This document shows positions 63,793 through 64,000 of a DNA stretch of 64,000 nucleotides, one piece after another; the first letter of the stretch is position 1, and each line of letters opens with the position of its first letter. The position numbers and the translations under genes were made by a program. The DNA is from JAYODZ01 sp965662735 (GTDB lineage: Bacteria; Pseudomonadota; Alphaproteobacteria; RS24), in assembly GCA_965662735.1 (NCBI GenBank), contig CBFIIU010000011.1, positions 1 through 64,000 on the forward strand. The letters are read 5' to 3'. The notes under the pieces are model-generated. The model saw only the letters and a program-made list of their open reading frames with translations, did no database searches and was not told where the DNA came from.

Positions 63793-64000
63793 CCGCGTTC
63801 GCGCAAAATCCGAGCACGGCTCCTCTCCCAATCGCGCTTGCGATCAACCTCGCGCTTATCAGCCTTCTTACGACCCCGCGCGAGACCGACCAATAATTTG
63901 GCCCGACCAGACTCATTAAAATATAATTTGAGCGGCACAAGCGTCATCCCGTCGCGCTGAATGGCTGCCGCTAGGCGGTTCACTTCTCTGCGATGCAATA
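63789..64000 (-). CDS. smpB: SsrA-binding protein (5' end outside the window)
   Basis: Binds tmRNA for ribosome rescue. The visible C-terminal 70 residues contain LHRREVNRLAAAIQRDGMTLVPLKLYFN and the basic tail GRKKADKREVDRKRDWERSRARILRERG-like end, cut by the window edge. The frame stays open to 64000. Convergent with the glycosylase gene. Confidence 0.94.
   Translation of the reverse strand, partial: LHRREVNRLAAAIQRDGMTLVPLKLYFNESGRAKLLVGLARGRKKADKREVDRKRDWERSRARILRERG

Overview
The window looks like a chromosomal segment from a marine alphaproteobacterium, most likely of the SAR116 type. The evidence is a green-tuned proteorhodopsin, a K+-independent membrane pyrophosphatase, a TRAP dicarboxylate-type transporter, and several gene blocks in typical alphaproteobacterial order: aminotransferase-hom-glpX-recJ, yceD-plsX-fabH-ihfA-merR, glyA-nrdR-ribD-ribE-ribBA-ribH-nusB-thiL, and rpoZ-rsh-pyrE-DUF2062-pdxJ-acpS-lepB-rnc-era-recO-parC. 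Base composition is moderate and no phage, insertion sequence, CRISPR or plasmid gene was seen. The taxon is inferred; there is no rRNA in the window. A run of 98 Ns (3250-3347) marks an assembly gap inside a monooxygenase gene.

Layout. 1-5000: a small membrane protein, a metallo-beta-lactamase-fold hydrolase, and a Baeyer-Villiger-type monooxygenase overlapping a class III CoA-transferase. 5060-6030: tRNA-Pro and a solitary proteorhodopsin with its own terminator. 6350-11300: thioesterase, double cold-shock protein, sirtuin plus alpha/beta hydrolase, glyoxalase, a Sel1-like secreted protein and a periplasmic MsrA. 11370-20800: tRNA-Glu, recJ, glpX, hom, aminotransferase, argC, fabZ, rpsI-rplM and heme A synthase. 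20930-28480: DUF2842 protein, an unannotated 26-residue membrane microprotein, tRNA-Pro, merR-ihfA-fabH-plsX-yceD, a bc1-complex chaperone, bamE and hppA. 28600-35260: thiL-nusB-riboflavin genes-nrdR-glyA. 35360-41310: a broken glycerophosphodiesterase, a DUF1295 protein, a valine-catabolism operon and hemB. 41430-52210: a NalP-like lipoprotein subtilase, a second hydroxyacid dehydrogenase, a flavin reductase, an SLC13-type permease, an N-end-rule transferase and a TRAP transporter. 52208-64000: parC through folK, a family 5 uracil-DNA glycosylase and the 3' part of smpB.

How the genes work together. Proteorhodopsin and the H+-pyrophosphatase are two independent ways of building a proton gradient, alongside a cytochrome chain supported by heme A synthase and the bc1 chaperone. 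The riboflavin operon feeds the flavoenzymes nearby (monooxygenase, acyl-CoA dehydrogenase, flavin reductase). The isobutyryl-CoA dehydrogenase, hydroxyisobutyryl-CoA hydrolase and hydroxyisobutyrate dehydrogenase form consecutive valine-degradation steps.

The most unusual signal is not a gene family. Short tandem repeats with units of 12, 13, 18 or 22 bp recur at eight places, mostly at the 3' or 5' ends of genes. In one case the stop codon itself is copied in every unit; in another the repeats form the whole N-terminal extension of a protease. The sequences differ between sites but the style is the same, which suggests an ongoing duplication process acting at gene edges.
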